41,231 nt of DNA from Elusimicrobiota bacterium (lineage in GTDB: Bacteria > Elusimicrobiota > Elusimicrobia > Elusimicrobiales > UBA9959). The notes below the pieces were generated by a model. That model was given only the letters and a program-made list of their open reading frames with translations, was not told the DNA's origin and did not search any database. The stretch spans positions 1 to 41,231 of the forward strand of contig JACRER010000045.1 of the NCBI GenBank assembly GCA_016234365.1. The letters run 5' to 3'. Each line of letters starts with the position of its first letter. The first letter of the stretch is position 1. Of this stretch, positions 16,565 through 24,761 are shown one piece after another. The translations under genes and the position numbers were made by a program.

Positions 16565-18371
16565 TCAGTTTCTCCCGCCCGGCCGCCAGCTTGCGCAGCA
16601 GGGTTTCCTCGTCCCGGAAATCGCCCGGGAACGAGAGCAGGAAGGTCAGGTCGGAAACCGAGCCGGGGCCCAGCCCGGAGATGTCCGCCAGGCCTTTCTC
16701 TACGAAGGAGCAGGCGCGGCAGCCTTCGCGCGGGTCGGCGTTGGAGATCAGCAGCGTGAAGTCGCCCTCATCCCTCCTCAGGATCGCGTGCGCGTTGCGC
16801 ATGTCGCTCTTCAGGAACGCTTCCGCCCTGGCGCACAGCTCCTGCGCCCTGGGGTTGCCCTTCAGCAGCTTTCCGGAAAAGTTTATGTCTACCACGCAGA
16901 AACTGTAGTTGCGCGCCATTGCCAGTTCTATCTCCCTGCGCACCATGCCTTTCAAGGCCGCGTCGAAGGGCAGGACCGGCAGCAGTGCATAAAATTTGCT
17001 CCCCTTGCCGGGCTCGCTCTCCACCCAGATGCGTCCCCCGTGCAGTTCCACGATGCCCTTGCAGATGGCCAGCCCCAGGCCGGTCCCCTTTATTCCCGGC
17101 GGCCGCTTCCTGCCCACCTGGGCGAATTTGGCGAAGAGGCGCGGTATATCCTCCGCCTCTATCCCCGGGCCGGTATCCTCGACGCAGATGAGCGCCTCTC
17201 CTTCCCACGGGCGAAGTGAAATTACGATGGTCCCTCCGCCCGGTGTGAATTTGAGGGCGTTGGAGACCAGGTTTACCAGCACTTCCCTGACCTTTTCCTT
17301 GTCGCAGTAGGTGAAGAGCGGGGCTTTGGGCAGGTCCAGCCCGAGGTGTATACGGCGCTCGTCGGCGAGGCGGGAGTAATCCCGCTCCGTTTCCTGCAGC
17401 AGCAGGCCCAGGTCGGTCTTGCAGATGTCCATCGGCATTACGCCGGCCTCTATCTTGGTGATGTCGAGCAGGGCGTCTATCAGGCGGTTCAGCCTGTAGG
17501 CGTTGTCGATCCCTATTTTCAGGATCTCCTTCTGGCGTTCGGAAACCTCGCCTACGGACCCGTCGTAGATCAGGTCGAGGGACTCTTTTACCACGCTCAG
17601 CGGCGAGCGCAGCTCATGGGAGACCATGGAGATAAATTCGTCGCGGCTGCGCTGCAGGGCGCGCACCGGGGTAAGGTCGCGCAGCAGCACCAGCCGGCAG
17701 GGGCCGGAGTCCCAGGTGGTTTCCACGGCCCGGATCTCCAGCGGGATCTTTTTGCCGTCCAGGCGCCTCAGTTCCGTCTCCAGCATCTTGTCCGGGTTCG
17801 CTTCCAGGGTGAACGGATGTTTAAGGAGGTCCTCGCGTTTGCGGCCGAAGATCAATTCCGCCCCGTGATTGGCGAACAGCACCCGCCCGTCCTTGCGCGT
17901 GACCATGACGCCGTCCGGGCTCTTTTCCAGGATGTCCTCGAGCTTTGTTTCCTTCTGTTTCAGTTTGCGTTCTATCTTGGCGCGCTCTACCGAGTATTTC
18001 AGGGAGTAGGCCAGCCAGTCGCCGGTGATCTTGCCTTTTACCAGGTAGTCCTGCGCCCCCTTCTTTATCAGTTCCAGCCCCAGATGCTCCTCGTAAAAAC
18101 CGGTCATTACGATTATCGGCAACTCCGGGAACATGGCCTCCGCCCGGCCCAGCGTGTCGGGCCCGTACGAATCCGGGAGGTTGAGGTCCAGCAGCAGGAT
18201 GTCCGGCGCCGGGTTTGCTTTGGCGGCTACCCCAGCCTTTTCCAGCGTCTCGGCGAAGGAAAGCCGGAACGCGGCGCCGTTCTTTATATCGCGGAAAAGT
18301 TCCGTGATTATCTTGGCGTCGTACGGGTTATCCTCTACAATGAGGACGTTTATCCCCTGTTCATGCTCCAT
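16557..18371 (-). CDS. Hybrid histidine kinase: REC-PAS-HisKA-HATPase plus C-terminal extension
   Basis: A 604-residue cytoplasmic kinase with an N-terminal receiver (IVEDNP; acceptor Asp62 in LLLDLNLPD), a linking helix (about 118-145), a PAS domain (about 146-235: ILEKSPDGVMVTRKDGRVLFAN), HisKA with His252 (SMVSHELRSPLSVVKESL) and HATPase_c (NLVSNALKF, DTGPGIE, GTGLGLAICKGIVELHGG). After about residue 475 an extra region of some 125 residues follows the ATPase (VRREIELAMARNYSFCVVDINF; LLISNADPREGC); it resembles a degenerate nucleotide-cyclase/GGDEF-like fold but lacks a GGDEF motif. No membrane segment is present, so input must come through phosphorylation of the receiver by another kinase or from a ligand at the PAS domain. 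It overlaps its neighbours on both sides. Confidence 0.92.
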   Translation of the reverse strand: MEHEQGINVLIVEDNPYDAKIITELFRDIKNGAAFRLSFAETLEKAGVAAKANPAPDILLLDLNLPDSYGPDTLGRAEAMFPELPIIVMTGFYEEHLGLELIKKGAQDYLVKGKITGDWLAYSLKYSVERAKIERKLKQKETKLEDILEKSPDGVMVTRKDGRVLFANHGAELIFGRKREDLLKHPFTLEANPDKMLETELRRLDGKKIPLEIRAVETTWDSGPCRLVLLRDLTPVRALQRSRDEFISMVSHELRSPLSVVKESLDLIYDGSVGEVSERQKEILKIGIDNAYRLNRLIDALLDITKIEAGVMPMDICKTDLGLLLQETERDYSRLADERRIHLGLDLPKAPLFTYCDKEKVREVLVNLVSNALKFTPGGGTIVISLRPWEGEALICVEDTGPGIEAEDIPRLFAKFAQVGRKRPPGIKGTGLGLAICKGIVELHGGRIWVESEPGKGSKFYALLPVLPFDAALKGMVRREIELAMARNYSFCVVDINFSGKLLKGNPRAQELCARAEAFLKSDMRNAHAILRRDEGDFTLLISNADPREGCRACSFVEKGLADISGLGPGSVSDLTFLLSFPGDFRDEETLLRKLAAGREKLNG

Positions 18372-18864
18372 TATAGCCGTCCTTGCGCGCTGCCCCGCGC
18401 CGTCTGGGCCTGGCCGGGGCGGTTGGCACGGCCACCAGCGCCAGCCCGACGTTGTTCAGGCACGTGCCGGCCTTTATCAGCTGGGTCAGGTTCGCCGGCT
18501 TTACCAGATAGGAACTTGCCCCCAGGTCGTAACTGAGGCTGACGTCCTGCATAGCCGAGGAAGTGGTGAGCACGATGACCGGCAGTCCGCTGAGCAGCGG
18601 GTCCCTGCGTAGCTCTTCCAGTACCTTGCGCCCGTCCATGCCGGGCATGTTCAGGTCCAGCAGCACCAGGTCCGGCTTTACCGCGCCGGAGTATTCTCCC
18701 TCGCCGCGCAGGTATTTAAGGGCGGATTCCCCGTCCCGCATGGCCGTCACCCGGTTGGCCAGTCGGCCTTCCTTGAAGATCTCGGCCAGAAAACGCACGT
18801 CGGCCGGGTTGTCCTCCACTACCAGGATCTCCAGGAGCCTGGCGTTCTTGTGGGTTTTCCTCAT
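18361..18864 (-). CDS. Response regulator, Rcp1-like single receiver
   Basis: A 167-residue receiver domain: EILVVEDNPADVRFLAEIF, acceptor Asp70 (LVLLDLNMPGMDGRKVL), Thr/Lys switch residues (VIVLTTSS; YLVKPAN). The 'VEDNPAD..L..E' start and long beta4-alpha4 are typical of regulators paired with phytochrome-like kinases (Rcp1 type). The C-terminal 30 residues are Arg/Pro-rich. The ATGA overlap with the preceding kinase gene (18861-20435) strongly suggests they are a cognate pair; the acceptor of its phosphate could be the downstream REC-PAS kinase or the lone receiver. Confidence 0.92.
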   Translation of the reverse strand: MRKTHKNARLLEILVVEDNPADVRFLAEIFKEGRLANRVTAMRDGESALKYLRGEGEYSGAVKPDLVLLDLNMPGMDGRKVLEELRRDPLLSGLPVIVLTTSSAMQDVSLSYDLGASSYLVKPANLTQLIKAGTCLNNVGLALVAVPTAPARPRRRGAARKDGYNGA

Positions 18865-20435
18865 GACACCGCCTTTTTCCGCCCGTCCCCGCTTTCAGCC
18901 GGGACCGGTCCTGCCGCGCCCGTGGCCGGCAGCGCTACGAAGAACGCGCTGCCGGCGCCCGGGGTCGACTCCACCCAGATCCGGCCTGAGTGGTTCTCGG
19001 CTATCTTCTTGCAGAGCGCCAGTCCTATTCCGGCCCCGGGATACTTGTCCACCGTATGGAGCCGCTGGAAGATCAGGAAGATCCTCTCGGAGTGTTCCGG
19101 CGGTATACCGATGCCGTTGTCCGCGAACTTCAGCACCCATTCTCCGGCCCGTTTCGCGGCGGAGACCGTGATCTCCGGCGCGGGCGCCCCGTTGAACTTC
19201 AGCGCGTTGGAGACCAGGTTCTGGAAAAGCTGGATCAACTGGAACTCGTCGCCGGTGACCGCGGGGAGGCCTTCGCTTTTCACCACGGCCCGTTTCTCTT
19301 CTATGGAGATCTTAAGGTTGAAAAGCGCTTTCTGCAGGGCCGTGCCGCAATCCACCCGGGTGAAATCCCTGGAGGTGTACGTGACTTTGGAGTAGTTGAA
19401 CAGCGCGTTCACCAGTTCGGTGGCGCGCTGGGCGCCCTGGTCTATGTAGTTGATGAAATCCCGCGCGTCCCCGTCGAGCGTCTGGGCGTACCGTTTGGAG
19501 AGGAGCCCGCTGAAACTTGAAACTATCCGCAGCGGTTCCTTCAGGTCGTGGGAGGCTACGTAGGCGAACTGTTCCAGCTCCTTGTTGGAGCGGGCCAGCT
19601 TTTCGCTGGTGGTTTTCAGCGCCTTTTTTTCCCGCTGCAGTTCCAGCCGGGCCTCTTCAAGGTCTTCCACCAGGGTGATAACCTTCCGCCTGGTAAGCGC
19701 CAGTGTGCGCGTCTGCACCTTCATCCGGGCCAGCCGGAGGCCGGTTTCCCTGGCCAGGCGGATGCGCGCGAGCATGGAATTCTCCAGCGCTATATCCAGC
19801 GCTTCGGCCGCCAGGGCAAGTTCCTCCAGGTCGGTGCGGCCTTCTCCCGCCGGGTAGAATGGGGCGGCGGCGCACAGGAGTTTGTTCTTCAGCACCATGA
19901 AGTCTTTGAAGAACCTCCGGTTCAGTAAATAATGCTGCGCCATTTCCGCGGCGAACAAAAACAGCAGCGCGGTGAACGCGGCCAGGGCGGCGTTTACAAG
20001 CAGCAGGTTCCTTGCCTGCAGCGCCCGCCTTGCGGCGCCCAGCGCCACCGCGCTTATGGCCGCGGCTCCGGAGGCGGCGCTGCCGCGGGCGTAGTCTTTG
20101 CGCCCGGGCTCCGCTGCCGGCGATTCTTCCGCGGTCTGCAGCAGCCCGTAGTAAACGGCGCGGATCTCGTCTAGCGCCGGCCTGTTGGCGGCGGACACTT
20201 CGGTCCGTTCGGCGATGGCTTCTCCGAGCGCCAGGCCTCGTGCTCGGAAATCCCCGGTGTTCCTGTTGCCGGCGGCCGCCAGGCTGTCCGCCCTGGCCGC
20301 TATTGCCAGCGCGTACTCCTCCTCGCCCGCGAGCGCTTCGAAGCGGTCGTAGCCGGAATAAGCGCCCCCCAACGCGGCCAGTATCACCGCCGCCCTGAAA
20401 AGGGAGACTAGCATTGTCCTGGTCTCGAACCCCAT
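18861..20435 (-). CDS. Membrane sensor histidine kinase
   Basis: A 524-residue kinase. An N-terminal membrane helix (about 7-25) and a second at about 146-168 (NAALAAFTALLFLFAAEMA) flank an all-helical periplasmic region of about 115 residues of CHASE3-like character. A long coiled coil (about 225-290, ...EEARLELQREKKALK...) leads to HisKA with His296 (FAYVASHDLKEPLRIVSSFSGLL) and HATPase_c (NLVSNALKF, FADNGIGIPPEH, GAGIGLALCKKIAENHSGRIWVES). 'ASHDLKEPLR' is characteristic of phytochrome-type kinases that pair with Rcp1-like receivers, and such a receiver is the next gene. It begins 5 bases after the stop of the upstream sensor-like gene, so both are surely cotranscribed. Confidence 0.92.
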   Translation of the reverse strand: MGFETRTMLVSLFRAAVILAALGGAYSGYDRFEALAGEEEYALAIAARADSLAAAGNRNTGDFRARGLALGEAIAERTEVSAANRPALDEIRAVYYGLLQTAEESPAAEPGRKDYARGSAASGAAAISAVALGAARRALQARNLLLVNAALAAFTALLFLFAAEMAQHYLLNRRFFKDFMVLKNKLLCAAAPFYPAGEGRTDLEELALAAEALDIALENSMLARIRLARETGLRLARMKVQTRTLALTRRKVITLVEDLEEARLELQREKKALKTTSEKLARSNKELEQFAYVASHDLKEPLRIVSSFSGLLSKRYAQTLDGDARDFINYIDQGAQRATELVNALFNYSKVTYTSRDFTRVDCGTALQKALFNLKISIEEKRAVVKSEGLPAVTGDEFQLIQLFQNLVSNALKFNGAPAPEITVSAAKRAGEWVLKFADNGIGIPPEHSERIFLIFQRLHTVDKYPGAGIGLALCKKIAENHSGRIWVESTPGAGSAFFVALPATGAAGPVPAESGDGRKKAVS

Positions 20436-20440
20436 CGTTA

Positions 20441-21715
20441 TTACTGCGCCCCTCCGCCCACTTTCTCGCGCAGATCGGAGATCTCGCGCTTTAATTCGGA
20501 GATCTTTATCTCCCGCTCCATAAGGTATTTGTTAAGTTTCTCCAGTTCGTCGTTCTGGGATTTGAGGTCGGCTTCTTCTTCCCTGAGTTTTTCGGCTTCG
20601 GTTTCCAGGGCCAGGTCCCTCGAGGATTGTTTTTTCAGCATGGCGGCTGCCTCGCCTATGGCCCCGGCCAGGTGCTCCGGTTCCCGCAAGTCCAGGCTGC
20701 CCGCCGGCGGCGCCCCGCATTGTTCAAGCAAAGCGGCCGCCTGGCGTCCCGCTTCGGCCAGGGGCGCGCAAAGCAGCCCGGCCACCAGGAAGGCCGCGGC
20801 GGCTATAAGCGCGATGGCAAGGAGGGCCCTGGCCCTGGCCTTGGCCAGTAGCTTGGAGTAACTCTCCGAGAACGGCAGGAACTGCGCCCTGCCCGCGATG
20901 ACCCAGCCGGGAGTGTCGATGGGGCGCCAGCCGTAAATAGCCGCCCCGTCCTCCATCCGGGAAATGCCTTCGCTGCCGGAGAGGGCCGGGAGAAAGGGCG
21001 AGATCTCGGACGCTTTGACGCTGAATTCCCTTACTTTGCCGGGAGTTTCTGTGACTACCAGCCTTTGTCCGTTCTTCCGGGCTAAGGCGAGGGTGAACCC
21101 GGACGAGAGCAGGTCTCCCAGTGCTTTGCGCCCGGCAGGGCCCAGCTTGAAGGTGCAGCGAAGGGTCCCAAGAGGGGCCGTGCCATCTCCCGGGAGAGGC
21201 GGCACGGGGACGGTTATGTCGTAATTGAAAACCCCGTCTTCGGCGCGCGGGCCGCTGACCGGCTGGCCTTTCTGCAGGGATCTGGCGTCCGCCCCTGTAA
21301 TTTTTGTTTTGCCCTGCCCCGTGCCGATGGTGGCGGCTATTGCGCCGGAACGGCCGGCAAGCTGCAGCGCGCCTATCGAGCCGGAGGCGGTCGCGTCGGA
21401 CAGGAGTTTGCCCAGGTCTGCCTTCGCGGAAGGCAGGGAGGCTGAAGAGTTGTAGCGGCTTAAGAGTTCACGCAGGCCGGTACGGGCGGCGGTGAGGCGG
21501 GCCTGCTCCAGCGCGGAACTGACTTCCCCGTCTATTATGGCCGCCCCCAGGTCCAGTCGCGCCAGCAGGTATTTGCCTGCTGCCTCGTCGGAGTACGGCT
21601 TTAAGGCCCCGCGGAAACCGGCATAACTGAGCCAGGCCCCTGCGGCGCCGGCCGCCAGCAGGGCAAGCAGCAGCTTCAGCCTGTACGGCAGCTGTGTTCT
21701 GGTAGAAAAAGACAT
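20441..21715 (-). CDS. Membrane sensor-like protein: periplasmic Cache-like domain plus coiled coil, no kinase
   Basis: A 424-residue protein. A membrane helix (about 13-32, LKLLLALLAAGAAGAWLSYAG) precedes a large periplasmic region (about 33-275) that looks like a double-Cache sensor: helix, then GSIGALQLAGRSGAIAAT and AIYGWRPIDTPGWVIAGRA, the latter being the usual Cache end. A second helix (about 296-320, ALLAIALIAAAAFLVAGLL) leads into a long cytoplasmic coiled coil (about 365-418, EAEKLREEEADLKSQNDELEK). No HAMP, kinase, cyclase or methyl-accepting motif is present. Being first in the operon, it probably supplies a periplasmic input to the kinase encoded 5 bases downstream; that partnership is inference. 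Confidence 0.75.
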   Translation of the reverse strand: MSFSTRTQLPYRLKLLLALLAAGAAGAWLSYAGFRGALKPYSDEAAGKYLLARLDLGAAIIDGEVSSALEQARLTAARTGLRELLSRYNSSASLPSAKADLGKLLSDATASGSIGALQLAGRSGAIAATIGTGQGKTKITGADARSLQKGQPVSGPRAEDGVFNYDITVPVPPLPGDGTAPLGTLRCTFKLGPAGRKALGDLLSSGFTLALARKNGQRLVVTETPGKVREFSVKASEISPFLPALSGSEGISRMEDGAAIYGWRPIDTPGWVIAGRAQFLPFSESYSKLLAKARARALLAIALIAAAAFLVAGLLCAPLAEAGRQAAALLEQCGAPPAGSLDLREPEHLAGAIGEAAAMLKKQSSRDLALETEAEKLREEEADLKSQNDELEKLNKYLMEREIKISELKREISDLREKVGGGAQ

Positions 21716-21799
21716 AACCCCCCCAATTAACCCATTGGCGTGGATACGAATGTGCGACTGCGTTAACCTGATAACCCTAACCCCTTAGGATGTATCTAA

Positions 21800-21828
21800 A
21801 AGTTAATATATTTGGCGGAGCCTGTCAA
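21800..21828 (-). promoter_or_regulatory. Sigma-70-type promoter of the signalling operon
   Basis: On the minus strand a perfect TTGACA (21828-21823) and TAACTT (21805-21800) are separated by 17 bases, in a 200-base gene-free spacer with an AT-rich core. The operon's first ATG (21715) lies about 80 bases downstream, so there is a leader; AACCC/GGGTT repeats in it (reading GGGGTTAGGGTTATCAGGTTA) might be a binding site but this is speculative. Confidence 0.6.
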
Positions 21829-21860
21829 ACTTTTAAGTGTGACTTCCGATACATGAAAAA

Positions 21861-21884
21861 ACCCGCCGGGATTGCCCGGCGGGT
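21861..21884 (-). terminator. Intrinsic terminator of the 22770-21913 gene
   Basis: CCCGCCGGG (21862-21870), loop ATTG, CCCGGCGGG (21875-21883): a perfect 9-bp GC stem. In the minus-strand direction it is followed by six T (21861-21856), the classic intrinsic terminator layout, 29 bases after the stop of the secreted-protein gene. Confidence 0.9.
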
Positions 21885-21912
21885 CTTCTTTCGTGACGGC
21901 TGGCGGCGCGGT

Positions 21913-22770
21913 TTACTGGAAGAAGTAGATGTTGGCCGCGTAGTTGATCTTGCCGCCGGAGAACTCTATCGGGGTGTCCAGCTTGAACACGCGCGCGGCG
22001 ATGAAGTCCTTCTTGTTGTCGGCCAGGAACTTTTTGTAGTCCGCGACCTTGGTGTTGATGCCGGCCTCGTCCACGGAGAGCTTGGTCTTGAAACCGAGCT
22101 CGCGGCCGATGTAGGCGAGCGAGAAGGCGGCGTCCTTCTTGACGATGCTGACGGCCCCGGAGAGCAGGTCGAAGTCGATGTCGTCGCCGTTCATGAGCTG
22201 GCGCAGCTGGATCTCCTTCGCTTCGTCCGCTTCGGGCTTGGTAAGGTAGTAGACGTTAAAGGTCGGGCGCAGGGCGTCGTTCTTTATGGTGAACGAAGCG
22301 ATCGGCGTCATGCCGGCCTGTTCGAGCGGCTCCAGCATCTCGTGCTGCACCTTCCTCAGGTCGGCGGGGTCGATGGCGTTGTAGTGCAGTTTCTCGCCCA
22401 GGAACTCGCGCACGACGCGGCCGTCGGGAGATTCATACTTGAGGATGCCGAATTTGTTCTTGTACTCGGAGGAGACCACTTTCATGCCGAACTTTTCCAG
22501 GATCGGCTGCCACATGGCCTTGAACTCGTTGAACTGCGCCTCGGTGTCGGCGTAAGTGAAGAGCTGGCTCTTGTTGGCCTGCGCGAGCAGGTGCAGCTGG
22601 GTGATCTCTCCGGAGACGTGGCCGCACTTGGCGGCGTTGGTCCCGAGGACCGGGGTGGCGACTTCTATCCTTGAAGCTTTGACTTCGCCAGCGGTAACGT
22701 AGGCGAACTCCGCGGCGTTTACGGCGGAGACGGCGAACAGCATTACGGCGGCTATCGATAACTTTTTCAT
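21913..22770 (-). CDS. Secreted protein of unknown function
   Basis: A 285-residue product with a clear signal peptide (MKKLSIAAVMLFAVSAVNAAEFAYV). The mature part has no membrane segment and a mixed charge pattern; it contains two Cys-poor halves, with FNEFKAMWQPILEKFGMKVVSSEYKNKFGILKYESPDG in the first and FTIKNDALRPTFNVYYLTKPEADEAKEIQLRQLM in the second, and ends INYAANIYFFQ. I recognise no family. It has its own ribosome site (AGGAGGAT), a candidate promoter and a strong terminator, so it is a single-gene unit and likely well expressed; the clean signals suggest an abundant periplasmic or exported protein. Confidence 0.75.
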   Translation of the reverse strand: MKKLSIAAVMLFAVSAVNAAEFAYVTAGEVKASRIEVATPVLGTNAAKCGHVSGEITQLHLLAQANKSQLFTYADTEAQFNEFKAMWQPILEKFGMKVVSSEYKNKFGILKYESPDGRVVREFLGEKLHYNAIDPADLRKVQHEMLEPLEQAGMTPIASFTIKNDALRPTFNVYYLTKPEADEAKEIQLRQLMNGDDIDFDLLSGAVSIVKKDAAFSLAYIGRELGFKTKLSVDEAGINTKVADYKKFLADNKKDFIAARVFKLDTPIEFSGGKINYAANIYFFQ

Positions 22771-22804
22771 CAGTATCCTCCTGCTGACTCTTGCGACTGT
22801 TTAA

Positions 22805-22833
22805 ATTCTACACTTTTCTCCCGTCGGGCGTAA
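22805..22833 (-). promoter_or_regulatory. Possible promoter of the secreted-protein gene
   Basis: Minus-strand TTACGC (22833-22828), 17-base spacer, TAGAAT (22810-22805), 35 bases before the ATG at 22770 and followed by AGGAGG. The -10 is good and the -35 weak. Confidence 0.45.
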
Positions 22834-22882
22834 GTCCCAAAGGTCCCCCGCCGGGGCTGGGCCATAGGGCCTATGATATTGG

Positions 22883-24064
22883 TCAATCTTCCGCGGCCAG
22901 GCGGCGCTGCGCCCGCCATTTTCCGAAGGTCCTGCCCCTGGCTTCCATCTTCTTCAGGAAAGCCTCGGCCGTGCTGGTTATGCCGGGGCCCCGGGTCCCG
23001 GCCAGCGGGGTTCCCGGAAGCGGCATGAAGGCGTGCGTATGGATGATCGCTCCTTTGGCGGAAAGCTCCTCAATCAGCGCCTCCGTCTCTTTCTCGTCGG
23101 CGCGGGTTTCTCCGGGCAGGCCGAAGATGAAGTCGAAGTAGGGCGTCAGTTTGTGTTCCAGGCAGAGGTCGCAGGCTTGCCGGATGTGCTCCACCCCGTG
23201 CCCGCGGCGGACGGCCTTCAGCAGGCGCGCGCTGCCGGTCTGGGCGCCTATGATCAGGCGGCGGTTAGAGGCGTATCTTCGCGTAAGCGCCAGAGTTTCC
23301 GGCGTGACGTGCTCCGGGCGCACCTCGGAAGGGAAGGACCCGAAATATATCCGGCCGCCGTACCTGGACGAAAGCTTCCCGGCCCCTTCCAGCAGTTCCC
23401 GCACCGCTGTAAGGTTCAACTGCCGGCCGTCGGGAGAGCCGTAGCCGAAAGCGTCCGGGGTTATGAAGCGGGCGTCCTTTATGCCGGCGGCGAACATCGC
23501 CTTCATGTGGCCCAGGATGTCTTTTACCGGGCGGTGGCGGGGCCGCCCGCCGAAAAGGAAGGAGGTCTGGCAGTAGGCGCAGGCGAAAGGGCAGCCGCGG
23601 GTTATTTCTATCGGCCCGAAAAGCCCCAGCTTCTCCGGGAACGGCGGGAAATCCGCCAGCGGTGCCCGGCCGCCCTGTACCACGCCGGACGGCCTGTCTC
23701 CGGAGGCCAGCGCCTTCATCAGCGCGACTATAGCCTCTTCCCCTTCTCCAGTAACGGCGCAGTCGAACCCCATCGCCAGGGCCTCTTGCGGCTTCGCGCT
23801 GGTGTGCGGGCCGCCCGCGATCAGCGTGAGGCCGCGGCCGCGCAGGCGCGCCGCCAGTTCGGCCGCGGATCTTTTCTGGGAGGTGAAAAAGGAGACCGCG
23901 GCGGCGTCTCCGGGGCCGGCCGCCTGCGCTTCTTTAAGAAAGGCCTCTTCGGTGGCCGGGAAGCTCAGTTGCAGGCCTTTGACGTGAGAGGCCAGCAGGG
24001 CCGCCGCCAGGGCGTTCACGCTGCAACGGTTCTCGCGGGAATAGTAGAAGACCAGCTTAGGCAT
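22883..24064 (-). CDS. B12-binding-domain radical SAM protein (MJ_1487-like family)
   Basis: A 393-residue protein. Residues 1-130 form a Rossmann-like B12-binding domain lacking the DxHxxG cobalamin His (AAAVSFFTSQK; LTLIAGGPHTSAKPQEAL; CAVTGEGEEAI). The radical SAM domain has the cluster motif CPFACAYC (Cys158, 162, 165), then HRPVKDILGHMKAMFAAGIKDARFITPDAFGYGS and YFDFIFGLPGETRADEKETEALI. The pattern 'ITRGCP..C.YCQT' and 'RF.TPDAF.YG' matches the uncharacterised TIGR04013 group first seen in methanogens. The reaction is unknown. It overlaps the upstream membrane-protein gene by 8 bases, putting it at the end of the aspS-lipA operon. Confidence 0.88.
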   Translation of the reverse strand: MPKLVFYYSRENRCSVNALAAALLASHVKGLQLSFPATEEAFLKEAQAAGPGDAAAVSFFTSQKRSAAELAARLRGRGLTLIAGGPHTSAKPQEALAMGFDCAVTGEGEEAIVALMKALASGDRPSGVVQGGRAPLADFPPFPEKLGLFGPIEITRGCPFACAYCQTSFLFGGRPRHRPVKDILGHMKAMFAAGIKDARFITPDAFGYGSPDGRQLNLTAVRELLEGAGKLSSRYGGRIYFGSFPSEVRPEHVTPETLALTRRYASNRRLIIGAQTGSARLLKAVRRGHGVEHIRQACDLCLEHKLTPYFDFIFGLPGETRADEKETEALIEELSAKGAIIHTHAFMPLPGTPLAGTRGPGITSTAEAFLKKMEARGRTFGKWRAQRRLAAED

Positions 24065-24761
24065 TTTCGGGATCTTCCGCCGGACGCGGCGCCAGGAGGA
24101 AGTTGTATGCCCGCGCCATGGCCAGCCCCAGCCACGGCCCGAAGACCAGGGTCTTCAGGAGGTGCGAGGCGATAGTCCAGCGGCGCAGGTCCAGGGTTAC
24201 GTCGGGAGAACTGAAGGGGCCTGTTATCCGGAACATTTCCGGCGCCAGCAGGTTAAGCAGCGCCGCCAGCAGCGCTATCGGCATCAGGCGCAGCCGCCAG
24301 CCGTCGGTAAGGGCCCGGCTCAGGAGGAACGACTCCCTTACCCCGGTGCCCCGGGCTATGACGAGGTATTCGCTGAAACAGTAGGTCAGGTACAGGACGG
24401 CTCCGGGAATGACGAAAGCCAGCAGGCCGCCCACGGTCATCAGCCCCAGCGCCAGGCTGACGGCGAGCGCGCGCGGGTAGATGGGGAAGGCCGCAAAAAG
24501 GTCGGCCAGGCGTGCCCGGTCCCCGCGGGCGGTTTTTATGTAGACGAGCGTGCAGCCTACGCCCAGCGGCGTGATGACCAGCATGGAATAGACAGCGGCC
24601 GGCACCAGCGAGTGCCAGGCGCGCACCATCGGCAGGGCCGCCGCCGTGGCGGCCGCCTGCAGCAGGATGATAGGCAGCAGGCGGGGCAGGGCGCTGAGAT
24701 AATCGTCCCAGGCCGACGTGAACCAGGCTATGGCCGCCCTGTCCTTGTCAATTTCTTCCAT
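24057..24761 (-). CDS. Polytopic membrane protein, unknown function
   Basis: A 234-residue protein with about six hydrophobic segments (LPIILLQAAATAAAL, VPAAVYSMLVITPLGVG, ALAVSLALGLMTVGGLLAFVIPGAVLYLTYCF, LMPIALLAALLNLLAP, LLKTLVFGPWLGLAMA). The central 'FVIPG..LYL.Y.FS.YLV...G' segment followed by 'RESFLLSRALTDGW' is typical of small membrane proteins related to DUF975 / the membrane part of glycerophosphodiester phosphodiesterases. The start at 24761 is chosen because upstream sequence in this frame lies inside lipA in the wrong frame. It overlaps lipA by 14 bases and the radical SAM gene by 8. No substrate can be inferred. Confidence 0.75.
   Translation of the reverse strand: MEEIDKDRAAIAWFTSAWDDYLSALPRLLPIILLQAAATAAALPMVRAWHSLVPAAVYSMLVITPLGVGCTLVYIKTARGDRARLADLFAAFPIYPRALAVSLALGLMTVGGLLAFVIPGAVLYLTYCFSEYLVIARGTGVRESFLLSRALTDGWRLRLMPIALLAALLNLLAPEMFRITGPFSSPDVTLDLRRWTIASHLLKTLVFGPWLGLAMARAYNFLLAPRPAEDPENA

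Noticed and set aside
22839-22875. CATAGG-G-CCTATG and CCCCG-C-CGGGG small palindromes after the radical SAM gene
   Set aside because: They resemble terminator stems but lack a T-run, so I did not annotate them as a terminator.
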